From Candidatus Cardinium hertigii (GTDB lineage: Bacteria; Bacteroidota; Bacteroidia; Cytophagales; Amoebophilaceae), in the NCBI RefSeq assembly GCF_003176915.1, contig NZ_CP029619.1:930001-994000 (forward strand): a stretch of 64,000 bases of DNA. Reading direction: 5' to 3'. Position numbers and translations under genes: made by a program. Positions 28,512 through 37,734 of the stretch are shown here, piece after piece. The notes beneath the pieces were generated by a model. It ran no database searches. It was not told the origin of the DNA and saw only the letters and a list, made by a program, of their open reading frames with translations. Position 1 is the stretch's first letter; the number at the start of each line of letters is the position of its first letter.

Positions 28512-29221
28512 AGGTTTCTATTGTATTGTTGGTTAACCAAAAAGAATGCGTAGCTAAAATGGCCTTATGCCCAATTTTAATTTATTTATCCTGGAATTTG
28601 CGTTAAATCAAGGCTGCTTACTTCTCTGGATCATTAACTTTAGCTTACTGGTTTCTATTTTAGAAAATAGGGTGAGCAATTTTACTGTTTTTACTACAGA
28701 AGCGTACACAAAACACTTTAAGAGGTATTATATATATAAAGAATTTAACTTACACGTGTATACAGGGGCTCAGCAGCTGCTGTTTAAAACGCACTATTTT
28801 ACTTGACCATGCTTAAATGTAGTGTTTTAATATGCCATTGTAGTAGCAAGGCAATGCTTCCCTCTGTTTCCTTAAAGTGGTTAACAATAGCCGAAAAGGG
28901 ATTGTTGCGGTATGATATTGTAATGGATATTTGTGTAGCAGATGTAGCAATGGATCCAGCCGATGGAATGGGCCATACAATTAACGGTTTATTCCTTTTT
29001 ATAAAGAAATATACTGTATATGCTATTAATAAGCACATTCTCAGTCCATAATTACTTGGATTATATAAAATTATTTCATAAATATAAAGGTATGTTACTT
29101 AAAAATGCCTATAAAACAGCTATTTTTGTTTAAGGTTACATGGCTAATCCAGCATAAGGCTACTTTATGATGCGGTTAGCCATAGTTGGCTATTTCATAA
29201 ATTCTTATAAAATAAAAAATC
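28512..29221. other. Spacer without a supported gene
   Basis: This 710-bp divergent region separates the tape-measure gene and a coiled-coil lipoprotein gene. Small frames overlap on both strands at 28799-29051. The minus-strand one (79 codons) starts with a hydrophobic run, MCLLIAYTVYFFI, and could be a small membrane protein, but nothing else supports it. Promoters for both flanking genes must lie here. Confidence 0.4.
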
Positions 29222-30112
29222 ATGCAGAATAAAATAATGCAATTAGGGAGATATGGCGTTATGGTAGTTTGTATACCAACGTTTATTGGCTGTGGTAAGC
29301 TCAGTAATCAATTAGGCATGCAATCAGGAGGAAAAGGAAGTCCAAGTGTAGTGGCAAAAAATGTTTCACCAGCAAAATCACAGAGTAGATTACAGCGGAA
29401 ATCCAAAGATTCAACAGGCCAAGCCATAAATCCAAAATCATTATTAGTGACGGCACTATTATTAGCGCAAATACGGCTGGGATGTAATCAAGATTTAGTA
29501 CAAAATGGTTCAAGTACAACAAACGAATGCGAACAAAACATAAAAAAATTGCAGCACATGAGGATGCATGAAGCATTTAGGAGGAGCCGAGCACACCACG
29601 ATTTAAGCATGTGTGAGGCAAAATTGAAAAATGAGTCTGAAGCACATAACACAATAAAAAAGGAAATGGATGTGAAAAAAGTGATAATAGAGGATCTAGT
29701 ATCTATTATAGAGCGGAAACGAGGAAAAGATTTAAGCATGTGTGAGCAAAAATTGAAAAATGAGTCTGAAGCACATAGCGCAAGAAAAAAGGAAATGGAT
29801 GTGCAAAAAATGATGATACAGGATCTAGCATCTATAGAGCGGGAACAAGGAAAAGCTTTAAGCATGTGTGAGGAAAAATTGAAAAATGAGTCTGAAGCAC
29901 ATAGCGCAAGAAAAAAGGAAATGGAAAGTGAGCTAGCAAGACGCGTGAACTTCCTGTTTCTTATTGAAAATTCATTAAATCAGTGCCTAACAAAAGAGCA
30001 ACAGTACTTAAAGGAGAAAGAGAAACTAGAAAAGGCCGTTCAAGCTGCAGAAGTGAAAGCAAGGGAAAGGCGGGAAATGCGCCATAAACGGTTTACGAGA
30101 GGTAAGCATTAA
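29222..30112 (+). CDS. Coiled-coil putative lipoprotein with repeats, unknown function
   Basis: This 296-residue protein starts with a lipoprotein signal (YGVMVVCIPTFIGC, cysteine near residue 24), so export is likely. Met6 is an alternative start. After a Ser/Lys-rich linker it is highly charged and helical. It contains three repeats of 42-43 residues, each beginning LSMCE-x-KLKNESEAH and continuing RKKEMDV. This predicts a long coiled coil with one cysteine per repeat. The end (about 240-296) is rich in Lys, Glu and Arg. I do not recognise a family. A hairpin follows the stop. A structural or host-contact role is possible but unsupported. Confidence 0.7.
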   Translation: MQNKIMQLGRYGVMVVCIPTFIGCGKLSNQLGMQSGGKGSPSVVAKNVSPAKSQSRLQRKSKDSTGQAINPKSLLVTALLLAQIRLGCNQDLVQNGSSTTNECEQNIKKLQHMRMHEAFRRSRAHHDLSMCEAKLKNESEAHNTIKKEMDVKKVIIEDLVSIIERKRGKDLSMCEQKLKNESEAHSARKKEMDVQKMMIQDLASIEREQGKALSMCEEKLKNESEAHSARKKEMESELARRVNFLFLIENSLNQCLTKEQQYLKEKEKLEKAVQAAEVKARERREMRHKRFTRGKH

Positions 30113-30151
30113 TTAAGTCAACAATACGTACTAGATTTGAAATTGTAACCT

Positions 30152-30184
30152 TGCACGGCATAGATAGTATATACATGCCGTGCA
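30152..30184 (+). terminator. Perfect 10-bp hairpin downstream of coiled-coil lipoprotein gene
   Basis: TGCACGGCAT and ATGCCGTGCA flank a 13-base loop, 40 bases after the stop codon, and GGTTTAAG follows. The GC-containing stem and its position suggest a terminator. The T-run is poor. Confidence 0.5.
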
Positions 30185-30838
30185 GGTTTAAGCATTTATC
30201 AACAAACATATCTAATTTGTTTAATACAGAACTATGTAAACTAGTAGGATTGTATCCGAAAATTATATGGATAAAAGATTTCCTTGCTATGGAAATTTTA
30301 GGGAAGCCCAAGATGAAGCTTTCGATAAAATAGTTAAATTAATGGGGCTGGTTTATCCAAGATAATGCAGCACAACCCTGATTCCCTTTTAAATAAATAC
30401 GCCTTCCTTTCCAGCAATAGTAGGATCGCTACTACTGTGAAGGCTTTTATGCTAAACGCACCCTAACTCATTAGAAGGTCTTGCATCCCGGCCAGCAGCC
30501 GCGGATCTTTTTTCTTTTGTTTGTCTAGTCATTGTAACATCCATTTTAATTGCCTTCTACAATTTATTATCTTTTATACAAACACAATTGATAGGACGTA
30601 GCTACGTATTTACTTGGTTTCTTGCCTTAACAAAGGGTATATTTTTAATCCTATCGTATTAGAAGGTATTCAAGTAGCTGTAACGGCTAGAGGTTTGTGG
30701 CATGGAATGGCCTAGGAGAAGGGGCTTCTTTGGTTACATTTGGGCGTATAAGTTTAGGAAAATAGATTTAAAATATGTAAATTATGAGTCATGCCCTGAA
30801 GTAGGGGGGGTGATCATACATAATAAATCAGTTCTATC
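30185..30838. other. Spacer without a supported gene
   Basis: About 650 bp precede the carrier-like gene. Short frames (30151-30333, 30702-30923) show no family features. A TAA at 30824-30826 closes the carrier frame just upstream, which fixes its start to non-ATG codons at 30839 or 30842. Confidence 0.4.
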
Positions 30839-31615
30839 GTGTTGCGTGGCGCCTTTTATTATCATTTATTCTATCGTTTATTGTTGGATCCTTTTGCGCA
30901 TGCTATTGTGTGCACACTGGTAGCCTATTTGTTAGCACCTACTCAATTTATTAAGGTAATTTATCAGGAAACGGGGAAAAGCTATAGCAGCATTATTAGG
31001 CGATACTTACAGGCGCGTAAGTATCGTTGTTTTTATGCGGGTGCACACATGTATGCCTTGCGACAGTTTATTTCTTCTTTTACCTTTGGGTTGGGATTAT
31101 GGTTTTTCCAACTTTCGGTTACCTATTATCCCATTACCCATCTTGGATTATCTATTGTTTGGGCGTGCTGTTTGGTCGGTATGCTGGAAACAATTGTAAC
31201 AATAGCTAGCGAGATGAGAGAGATTACTGCTAATAAAGGTCCTTTAATGAAACGCAAAGCAGCCTACAGAGATATAGCGGTCCCCCTATTGCTGCGTAAT
31301 ATTCTTTTTAATATAGCAGCGATAGCTCCCTATGAATTTACCAAAGAACAAGATAATCCATTTATGAATATGATTTTCGGCATAGTTTTCGGTATAGTGG
31401 TTTCTGTTTTAACGATGCCATTTGATCTGGTAATCACACAAAACTGTGGGTCTGAAACGCGTATGACCTGGATAAGCAGACTAAAACAGAATATACTAAT
31501 AGAAAAAAAATTGGGTGTAATTTTCAATGGGTTGACCATGCGTATGTTGCAAGTAATACCTTATTCTATTGCCCATAGTATGGTAATGCTTTGTTTAGAA
31601 AAATTTACTGCTTGA
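30839..31615 (+). CDS. Mitochondrial-carrier-like (SLC25/MCF) membrane protein
   Basis: This 258-residue protein shows the three-fold, roughly 85-residue repeat of the mitochondrial carrier family. Repeat 1 (about 17-92) has LLAPTQFIKVIYQ and later KYRCFYAGAHMYALRQFISSFTFGL. Repeat 2 (about 97-165) has ETIVTIASEMREI and VPLLLRNILFNIAAIAPYEF. Repeat 3 (about 170-256) has VVSVLTMPFDLVITQN and GVIFNGLTMRMLQVIPYSIAH. These follow the P-x-[DE]-x-x-[KR] signature with substitutions (Q in repeat 1, A for P in repeat 2, I for K in repeat 3). Carriers of this family move nucleotides, keto acids and similar solutes. The start is GTG at 30839. The nucleotide translocase gene follows 77 bases later. Acquisition from a eukaryote is inferred. 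Confidence 0.65.
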   Translation: MLRGAFYYHLFYRLLLDPFAHAIVCTLVAYLLAPTQFIKVIYQETGKSYSSIIRRYLQARKYRCFYAGAHMYALRQFISSFTFGLGLWFFQLSVTYYPITHLGLSIVWACCLVGMLETIVTIASEMREITANKGPLMKRKAAYRDIAVPLLLRNILFNIAAIAPYEFTKEQDNPFMNMIFGIVFGIVVSVLTMPFDLVITQNCGSETRMTWISRLKQNILIEKKLGVIFNGLTMRMLQVIPYSIAHSMVMLCLEKFTA

Positions 31616-31692
31616 ATTTTCTTAACCCTAAGATAAGTGCAGGCAGAGCTGTTATAATTTTTGTTGTACAGAAAAGCCAATTAGTATAATTG

Positions 31693-33201
31693 ATGATTAA
31701 GACTAGTAGTCTACTAAAAAAATGGCAGATAATCTGCTGGCCCATTCAGCGGATTGAAGCGCGCAAATTTTGCGCTATGGCTGCTTTAATGTTTCTTATT
31801 CTACTCAATCAAAATTTTATTCGCAGTATTAAGGATGGCTTAGTAGTTACCCGAATAGGTCCAGAAGTATTAAGCTTTATTAAATTATTTATTGAAATGC
31901 CTGTGGGGTTATGCTTTGTAATCTGTTATACGGTTTTATGTAACAAGCTGCGTAGTGAAACTATTTTTAGGATCATCCTACTTTTTTTTCTTACCTTTTT
32001 TATCTTATTTGGCTTGATTCTTTTCCCTTACCAAGCTTATTGGCATCCCAATAAGCTGCTTATAGATCAGTACATCCAGCTTTATCCCCAATTAAAATGG
32101 TTTTTTATGATGTGGAGCAAGTGGACGTTGGTATGCTTCTATGTAATGGGGGAGTTATGGCCTATGATAGTTTTTACATTACTCTATTGGCAGTTAGCTA
32201 ATCAGATTACTACTATAGAGGAAGCAAGTCGGTTTTATTTTTGTTTCAATCTGGTGGGACAAATTAGTTTACTTGTTTCCAGCAGTGTAACTATTTTCTT
32301 AGCAGATAAAGGGGGGAGGATATTGTCTTTTCTGGGTATCCATACAACGGGCGCTATACAGAAGATAACCCCTCTTATGGCAATGATTGTATTACTTTGT
32401 GTCGCTATTTTGTTGTTGCATCAATACATAGAAACCGGTGTGATACGTCTACAGCCATTATACGTAAAGCCTGATCATTCCGTTAAATTACCATTGGGCT
32501 TGTGGGAAAGTTTTAAGCGCATCACGCAATCAAGCTATCTTGCGTTGATTTGTCTCCTGACAATCGCTTATTCTACGACCGTTAATTTAATAGAAAGCGT
32601 ATGGTTATATGAAGTTAATTTATTTTATCACAACGATACTACCTGTTTTCAACTATACCAAGCAAAGATCTTATGGTGGACAGGTATAGTTTCTTTTATT
32701 TGTGCTATGTTAGGTAATTTTATTATGCGAAAGCTGGGATGGTTAGGAGCGGCATTGATTACGCCAGTTATGACAATGGTAATGGGGGGTGTTTTTTTTC
32801 TATTTGCTATCGCTCAGTATTTTAATTGGTTGCCTGCTACCATTGGTGGGATATCCAGCTTAGCGTTTATAGTAGCTATAGCAGGTTTACAAAATATATT
32901 AGCCAAAGGAAGTAAGTATTCCTTTTTTGATGCAACCAAAGAAATGACTTACATTCCCTTAGATAAGGAAATGCAAACAAAGGGAAAAGCGGCTGTAGAT
33001 GTCCTGGGTGGTAAAATAGGTAAATCTGCTGGATCTATTTTACAGGTTATTTGTTATACGATGGTTCCTACCAAACATCCAGGTCAATGGGCACCATTGC
33101 TAATGGTGTTTTTTTGTTTGATCAGTATTATCTGGATTATAGCTACCTGCATGCTTTCAAAAAAATACCATAAGCTGACCACTGGTCTATCGCACAGCTA
33201 A
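31693..33201 (+). CDS. ATP/ADP (nucleotide) translocase, Tlc/NTT family
   Basis: This is a polytopic inner-membrane transporter of about 502 residues with some eleven or twelve hydrophobic segments. It belongs to the nucleotide transporter family used by Chlamydiae, Rickettsiae and Amoebophilaceae to import host ATP or other nucleotides. Signatures are the N-terminal RKFCAMAALMFLILLNQNFIRSIKDGLVVT and the C-terminal FFDATKEMTYIPLDKEMQ, followed by GKAAVDVLGGKIGKSAGS. The ATG at 31693 is preferred over the TTG one codon earlier. Whether it exchanges ATP for ADP or imports other nucleotides cannot be told from sequence. It strongly supports an intracellular lifestyle. Confidence 0.93.
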   Translation: MIKTSSLLKKWQIICWPIQRIEARKFCAMAALMFLILLNQNFIRSIKDGLVVTRIGPEVLSFIKLFIEMPVGLCFVICYTVLCNKLRSETIFRIILLFFLTFFILFGLILFPYQAYWHPNKLLIDQYIQLYPQLKWFFMMWSKWTLVCFYVMGELWPMIVFTLLYWQLANQITTIEEASRFYFCFNLVGQISLLVSSSVTIFLADKGGRILSFLGIHTTGAIQKITPLMAMIVLLCVAILLLHQYIETGVIRLQPLYVKPDHSVKLPLGLWESFKRITQSSYLALICLLTIAYSTTVNLIESVWLYEVNLFYHNDTTCFQLYQAKILWWTGIVSFICAMLGNFIMRKLGWLGAALITPVMTMVMGGVFFLFAIAQYFNWLPATIGGISSLAFIVAIAGLQNILAKGSKYSFFDATKEMTYIPLDKEMQTKGKAAVDVLGGKIGKSAGSILQVICYTMVPTKHPGQWAPLLMVFFCLISIIWIIATCMLSKKYHKLTTGLSHS

Positions 33202-33346
33202 TGGTAATTGCTTTGGCCTTTGTCTCTAGCAGCTATTGTTTCTATTGGTGTGGATATACTTTTCTAAATAAAAATCTTTCATGTCCATATCTAGGAACCA
33301 AACCTACCTTATAAAAGCTTAGTTTTTTATGTGGAAACATATAGGG

Positions 33347-34264
33347 TGAGACCGTTGTGATAGCTCGATAGAATAATTTTTTCTATGTTTCTATGCTTAT
33401 TTGGTTATAATGTGTCTTTGCTACCAATTTATTAAACCGTTTAGCTGTAAGGTATAAAGGATTATTGCTAGTAGCTTTCTTCTGCATAGCTGATTGTAAG
33501 GTTTTTTCACCCTGCTGCCAGATTGTAAGGCTACTTTATCCAGCAAAACCTGTAAATGCATTGCTAGCATGACTAGATACTTTTGTGGTACTGACTGCTA
33601 GAACCAACCCTTTTTTACCTCCCAGAAGGAGATATCGCTTATAGCCATAGTAAAGCGTATGTCTTTTTTGTCCAACTCGCTACTCCTTTCTGATAACTTT
33701 CGGATATATTTACAGTGCCATCTTTATGTAAATTATAGACTTTTTTGCTTTTAGGACGTCTAGGGGTAGGCGTGATAAGGGTGGTCCTGAATCTGCTTAC
33801 TACCCTATGATCTGGAACAGAGCTATCCATAGCAATTCCACAAAATCTGCTAAAAGTTATTCGATCATTTACTGCTTCTTCTACTGGATAGTCACGCAGT
33901 CCATATCCAGTCTGCAGTAATAACATTGTAAACAAAAGCAGTGGACTATAGGCAGGCTTTCCTGATAAACGCAAGCCTGTAGGATCATACAAATGCAGCG
34001 TTTCTTCTACGGATGACCAATCTATTAGCTTATTCATTTGATCAAATGATCAAAGAAAGTATGCTTGCATTTACGTTGACTATCTGTGCTATCTGCTAAA
34101 CTTAATGGATTATTTGGTTTGATTGCCATAGAAATAGCATAAAAAATCCTAAAAATAATAACCCAAATCAGTATAAATAATTAATTTAAGTCAACGTTTG
34201 ACTAAAAATAAAAGTGCATGGTTAGATTTAGATAAAATCTTTAAAGTCTATTGCAACGGTCTCA
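33347..34264 (-). mobile_element. Decayed IS5-family insertion sequence
   Basis: An inverted repeat, TGAGACCGTTG at 33347-33357 and CAACGGTCTCA at 34254-34264, bounds 918 bp. A further partly matching ATAG follows inside each end. The length and the GAGACC-type termini suit IS5-group elements, and the transposase relic lies between them on the minus strand. No clear target duplication is seen, so the ends are old or rearranged. Confidence 0.75.
33420..34037 (-). pseudogene. IS5-family transposase, frameshifted
   Basis: The N-terminal part (132 codons from 34037) is clear: GKPAYSPLLLFTMLLLQTGYGLRDYPVEEAVNDR, then SRFCGIAMDSSVPDHRVVSRFR, the DDE-transposase first-aspartate region of IS5 proteins. 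After TPRRPKSKKVYNLHKDGT the sequence jumps, lacking the middle of the family. A frameshift near 33645 moves the continuation (YKRYLLLGGKKGLVLAVSTTKVSSH, then a stop) to another frame. It cannot make an active transposase. Confidence 0.8.
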
Positions 34265-34426
34265 TGGTATTATTTCAGGAAGGGGACAACCTTTTTATAA
34301 TGCATAGTGCTCCATTGTTATTCTTTACCAAAGAATAACAATTAATAGTTAAATTGATAGCAGCTATTGCCCCTGTTTATAGGTAGGCAGAGGTAAGATG
34401 TTGTATGGTTATGGATCCTTCTTAAT
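34265..34426. other. Short spacer, possible symporter promoter region
   Basis: This AT-rich stretch lies between the IS5 relic and the sodium:solute symporter gene. An inverted repeat TTGTTATTCTTT / AAAGAATAACAA lies at about 34317-34341. It may be a terminator or a regulatory hairpin. Confidence 0.35.
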
Positions 34427-35869
34427 ATGTTTAAAAGTATGTTACTTTCATCTCAGATTCCGCTTTTAATGGTAGTGTTTTTTCTATTGTTTACTTTAGG
34501 GATTGCTTACCGTTTTACGAAATCTTCCCCTTCATTTCAAACCTATGCAGTAGGCGATAAGCAATTTTCTACGGGTTACCTAGTAATTACGTTATTGTCT
34601 ACAACCTGTGGTGGCGGAATGTTGTTCCGTAATATGGAATTGATCCATCGCTATGGGCTCTATTGTATGTTAGTGCTACTTTTTGCTAACTTTCTAGTTT
34701 ATTGGAGCATTAGCCTACTAGCCTTGCGTATGGATCCTTTTATGCGACATCTTTCTATGTCAGAGACAATAGGGTATGTATATGGTACAAAACCAAGAAT
34801 TATAGCAAGTTTAGCTTATATATTTTCCGCTATTCCCTGTATTTTGATACAAATTCATGTTATAACTTTTGCTATCGATATGTGTTTGGATTCGGTTAAT
34901 CCGAATCTATTGATTACCATTGTTATAGTAAGCTTTATTTTGTATACTAGCATTGGCGGTATTCGTGCTATCATGGTTACAGATATCGTACAGCTCTTTG
35001 CCTTTTGTACTATTTTACCATTCTTTGCTTGGTGGATTTTTACAAGAACAGGCAAATCATTAGGCGAATTGTTTTCGTTTGTACAGGCTCGGGAGCAATT
35101 TCAGTTTGGATGTATGTACCATGGTAAAATGCAGGTAAGACCTATAATAAGCCTTGTGCTGCCTTATTTGGTGACAGGGATAACTCCCCCTATTATGCAG
35201 AAAGTGTATATGGCGAAGGATCATTTTCAAGCTAGTAGAGTCTTTTTGATAACTGGTATTGTCAGTGTATGCATGCTATTTTTCACCTTAGTCACTGGGT
35301 TATTTACTTTTGACATTGCGCCAGACGGGTCGCTAGAGAACGTACTGCGTTATATACTGGCGGGTAGTCCATATTTACTTAAAGGATCTGTTGCTATAGG
35401 GATGCTTGCTTTAACTATGTCTACGGCTGACGCTTATCTAAACAGTTGCTCTGTTATACTTAGCCATGATATTGTAGAAACCATCATAGGACCTAAAATT
35501 GTTCCCTATAACCAGCAGCTTCGGTTGGCTAAGTACATTGCCTGTTGTATAGGTGCCGTGGTTGTATTATTCAGCTACCGCCGCTATCACCTTATCTCCT
35601 TTATTGGGTTTTATTTCGATTGCTTTGTGCCTATTGTAATAGCTCCCTTTATTTTAGCTGTGTTAGGCTTTAGGGGTAGCGGCTATTCGGTTTTGGTAGG
35701 CATGGTTACAGGTATATTGACTATATTGTCGTGGAATCTATGGGTTAAGCCTATAATACATATGAATGGCTCTTTTTTCTGTATGCTTGCCAATGGCTTG
35801 GCTACACTTATGTCCCATTGTTTGGCCCCTATTACAAAGCCTGCAGAGAAAAATCTTGATGAATTGTAA
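34427..35869 (+). CDS. Sodium:solute symporter family protein
   Basis: This 480-residue membrane protein with about thirteen hydrophobic segments belongs to the SSS (solute:sodium symporter) family. Supporting features are the early helix YAVGDKQFSTGYLVITLLSTTCGGGMLFRNME (family: G-R-x-x-x-x-x-A-x-S-x-x-A-T-W region), FILYTSIGGIRAIMVTDIVQLFAFC (the conserved GG-x-x-A-x-x-x-T-D-x-x-Q motif) and ALTMSTADAYLNSCSVILSHDI (the Na+-site S-T-x-D-x-x-L-x region). Substrates in the family range from proline and pantothenate to sugars, and none can be chosen here. The HAD gene follows after 18 bases and is probably co-transcribed. Confidence 0.88.
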   Translation: MFKSMLLSSQIPLLMVVFFLLFTLGIAYRFTKSSPSFQTYAVGDKQFSTGYLVITLLSTTCGGGMLFRNMELIHRYGLYCMLVLLFANFLVYWSISLLALRMDPFMRHLSMSETIGYVYGTKPRIIASLAYIFSAIPCILIQIHVITFAIDMCLDSVNPNLLITIVIVSFILYTSIGGIRAIMVTDIVQLFAFCTILPFFAWWIFTRTGKSLGELFSFVQAREQFQFGCMYHGKMQVRPIISLVLPYLVTGITPPIMQKVYMAKDHFQASRVFLITGIVSVCMLFFTLVTGLFTFDIAPDGSLENVLRYILAGSPYLLKGSVAIGMLALTMSTADAYLNSCSVILSHDIVETIIGPKIVPYNQQLRLAKYIACCIGAVVVLFSYRRYHLISFIGFYFDCFVPIVIAPFILAVLGFRGSGYSVLVGMVTGILTILSWNLWVKPIIHMNGSFFCMLANGLATLMSHCLAPITKPAEKNLDEL

Positions 35870-35887
35870 ATTTTCAACGTAAAGCGA

Positions 35888-36751
35888 ATGATTCCTTTAA
35901 TTTGTAAACACATTAGAGAGGTTCTCGATGCCTATGATATCTTTCTATTTGATATATGGGGGGTAATTATAGAAGCAGATCAACCCTGTGTTAGGGTAGT
36001 ACATACGATTGCCACTATGATTGAGCAAAAGCGTAAAGTTTTTTTTGTTACCAATGCGCCGAGAACCGCAGCATTTTTACAGGCAACATTGCAATCATGG
36101 GGTATTCCTGCTACAGAAGAGATGATCATAAGTTCAGGTTCGGTAGCACTTAGTATGCTACAGAACAGTGCAGCGGAATGGGGCATTCCAGCTCCTTTGG
36201 TGTACCATTTGGGTAGAGCAAGCAATAACCTTATCCACGACCAGCCAGTGGCTATTACCCATGACATCCATGCGGCCAATCTGGTTTTATTAACTTTTTT
36301 TTGTGAAGAAACAGAAAAAGAAATGTTAGAAACAGTGGAACGGACCCTAGCCGTGATAGGTCAAAGAAATATCCTTACACTTTGTGCCAATCCAGATTTA
36401 GGTCTTATGCGAGAAAGTACCTATAGGTATTGTGCAGGCTATTTTGCTGAAAAAATTAAACAGCTAGGCGGAAAAGTAGTGTATGCCGGGAAACCTTACC
36501 CCAAAATATTCTACAAATTACTCGATCAACAGCCAGCTGTAGCCAAGAACCGTATTTTGATGATAGGGGATACTTTCGATACAGATATTTTAGGGGCGTA
36601 TAGGGTAGGTATTGATTCCGCACTGGTGTTAACGGGTAATGCACGTAAGTACTATGATCCGTTGAGCCCGCTCGAACAACAGCTGCAGCAACTCACCATA
36701 GCTGCCATGGAAAAAAAAATGTTTCCTAACTTCTGCATTCAGTTGGCATAA
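35888..36751 (+). CDS. HAD-superfamily hydrolase (subfamily IIA)
   Basis: This 287-residue phosphatase-like protein carries HAD motif I as FLFDIWGVI (nucleophile Asp in DIWG), motif II in VFFVTNAPR, a cap domain, the Lys in YAGKPYPKIFY, and motif IV as MIGDTFDTDILGAYRVGID. This matches the TIGR01459-like / NagD-type group. Substrates in this group are small phosphate esters; the one here is unknown. The second acid of the usual DxD is replaced by Trp (D-I-W), as is normal in this subgroup. Tight spacing to the symporter suggests one transcript. Confidence 0.85.
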   Translation: MIPLICKHIREVLDAYDIFLFDIWGVIIEADQPCVRVVHTIATMIEQKRKVFFVTNAPRTAAFLQATLQSWGIPATEEMIISSGSVALSMLQNSAAEWGIPAPLVYHLGRASNNLIHDQPVAITHDIHAANLVLLTFFCEETEKEMLETVERTLAVIGQRNILTLCANPDLGLMRESTYRYCAGYFAEKIKQLGGKVVYAGKPYPKIFYKLLDQQPAVAKNRILMIGDTFDTDILGAYRVGIDSALVLTGNARKYYDPLSPLEQQLQQLTIAAMEKKMFPNFCIQLA

Positions 36752-37045
36752 GAGGTGTATGCTTGGGCAAGCCTAGTTGGTTGCTATCTTCTACTAGAAA
36801 AGTTATCGTTGTGGGTAGCACGGTATGCTTATGCAGTTTTAGTAGTTGAATAGGTAACATAAGCGTTGCTGTTAAGCGTAAGGCAGGTCTATTTTTAAAA
36901 CCCATTGTGTATGACTTGCCCTTATTCTATTGAATGTAGGCATATGAGGAGATTTACAGAGGGAAATAGCTATTGTAAGTAGCCTATGGTAGGGAGGCAT
37001 AGATAAAAGTTAAAAAATAATGATTATATTCACCTTTATCTTTTT
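36752..37045. other. Spacer before tRNA-Val
   Basis: About 290 bp contain no coding frame or strong hairpin that I can support. It presumably holds the tRNA-Val promoter. Confidence 0.4.
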
Positions 37046-37119
37046 GGGTCTTTAGCTCAGCTGGTCAGAGCATCTGTCTTACACACAGAGGGTCGCAGGT
37101 TCGAATCCTGCAGGGCCTA
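37046..37119 (+). tRNA. tRNA-Val (anticodon TAC)
   Basis: A 74-nt cloverleaf starts GGGTCTTTAGCTCAGCTGG. The anticodon loop CTTACAC gives TAC, and the T loop is TTCGAAT. The acceptor stem holds several G-T pairs. No CCA is encoded. Confidence 0.93.
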
Positions 37120-37151
37120 CATGTCAATTTAAATTTTTTAATTACATTACT

Positions 37152-37307
37152 ATGCCTGTTCGGTTACAACGTAAAGCAAGAAAAAATAAAGTCAGAGCGG
37201 CCCAACGTAAAGCGGCTATTAAACGGCTTATGTTTAAGCCTGTTATAAAATGTGTAGAAATAGAAGCCATGCGCCAAAGTTTTGGGCATAACCAAACGAA
37301 TTGTTGA
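37152..37307 (+). CDS. Small very basic protein, unknown (51 residues)
   Basis: An ATG 33 bases after tRNA-Val opens a 51-codon frame beginning MPVRLQRKARKNKVRAAQRK and then containing KPVIKCVEIEAMRQSFG. It has about fourteen Lys/Arg residues in the first 35, so it may bind RNA or ribosomes. I cannot name a family with confidence. The defined start, basic composition and position next to a tRNA make it more likely real than chance. Confidence 0.5.
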   Translation: MPVRLQRKARKNKVRAAQRKAAIKRLMFKPVIKCVEIEAMRQSFGHNQTNC

Positions 37308-37420
37308 AAAATCATTTTTTTTCTATTTTTATTAGAGGATACTTCTGGCAAGGTGGTTGAACCCATTTGAAGCGTTACAGGCTATCTGCTTTAAGTTTAC
37401 AAGAGGAGAAGTGGATCAAG

Positions 37421-37676
37421 GGGACAAGCGGTTTGAGGGGACAAACGGTTTAAGGGAGCAAGCGGTTTAAGGGAGCAAGCGGTTTAAGGGAGCAAGCGGT
37501 TTAAGGGAGCAAGCGGTTTAAGGGAGCAAGCGGTTTAAGGGAGCAAGCGGTTTAAGGGAGCAAGCGGTTTAAGGGAGCAAGCGGTTTAAGGGAGCAAGCG
37601 GTTTGAGGGAGCAAGCGGTTTGAGGGAGCAAGCGGTTTGAGGGGGCAAGCGGTTTGAGGGGGCAAGCGGTTTGAGG
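37421..37676. repeat. Intergenic minisatellite, 17-bp unit, about 15 copies
   Basis: Fifteen direct repeats of GGAGCAAGCGGTTTAAG run from 37421 to 37676. The first two units have GGGACAA, and the last four or five carry TTTGAG and some GGGGCAA. Variants cluster at the two ends with identical units in the middle, as expected from slippage. The 17-bp period would shift frame in each unit, so it is not coding. It ends 58 bases before atpC. Confidence 0.92.
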
Positions 37677-37734
37677 ATATGCCACTTGGTGCTAGGTAGG
37701 ACAGGCAATAGAAAGAAATTCTTCCATAAAGCAT

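Noticed and set aside
28799-29051. Overlapping small frames on both strands upstream of the tape-measure gene
   Set aside because: No family features. The minus-strand one has a hydrophobic start but no supporting context, so it is only mentioned in the spacer entry.
30702-30923. Possible N-terminal extension or decayed first repeat of the carrier-like protein
   Set aside because: The 258-residue frame already holds three complete repeats, and the upstream frame is closed by a TAA at 30824.
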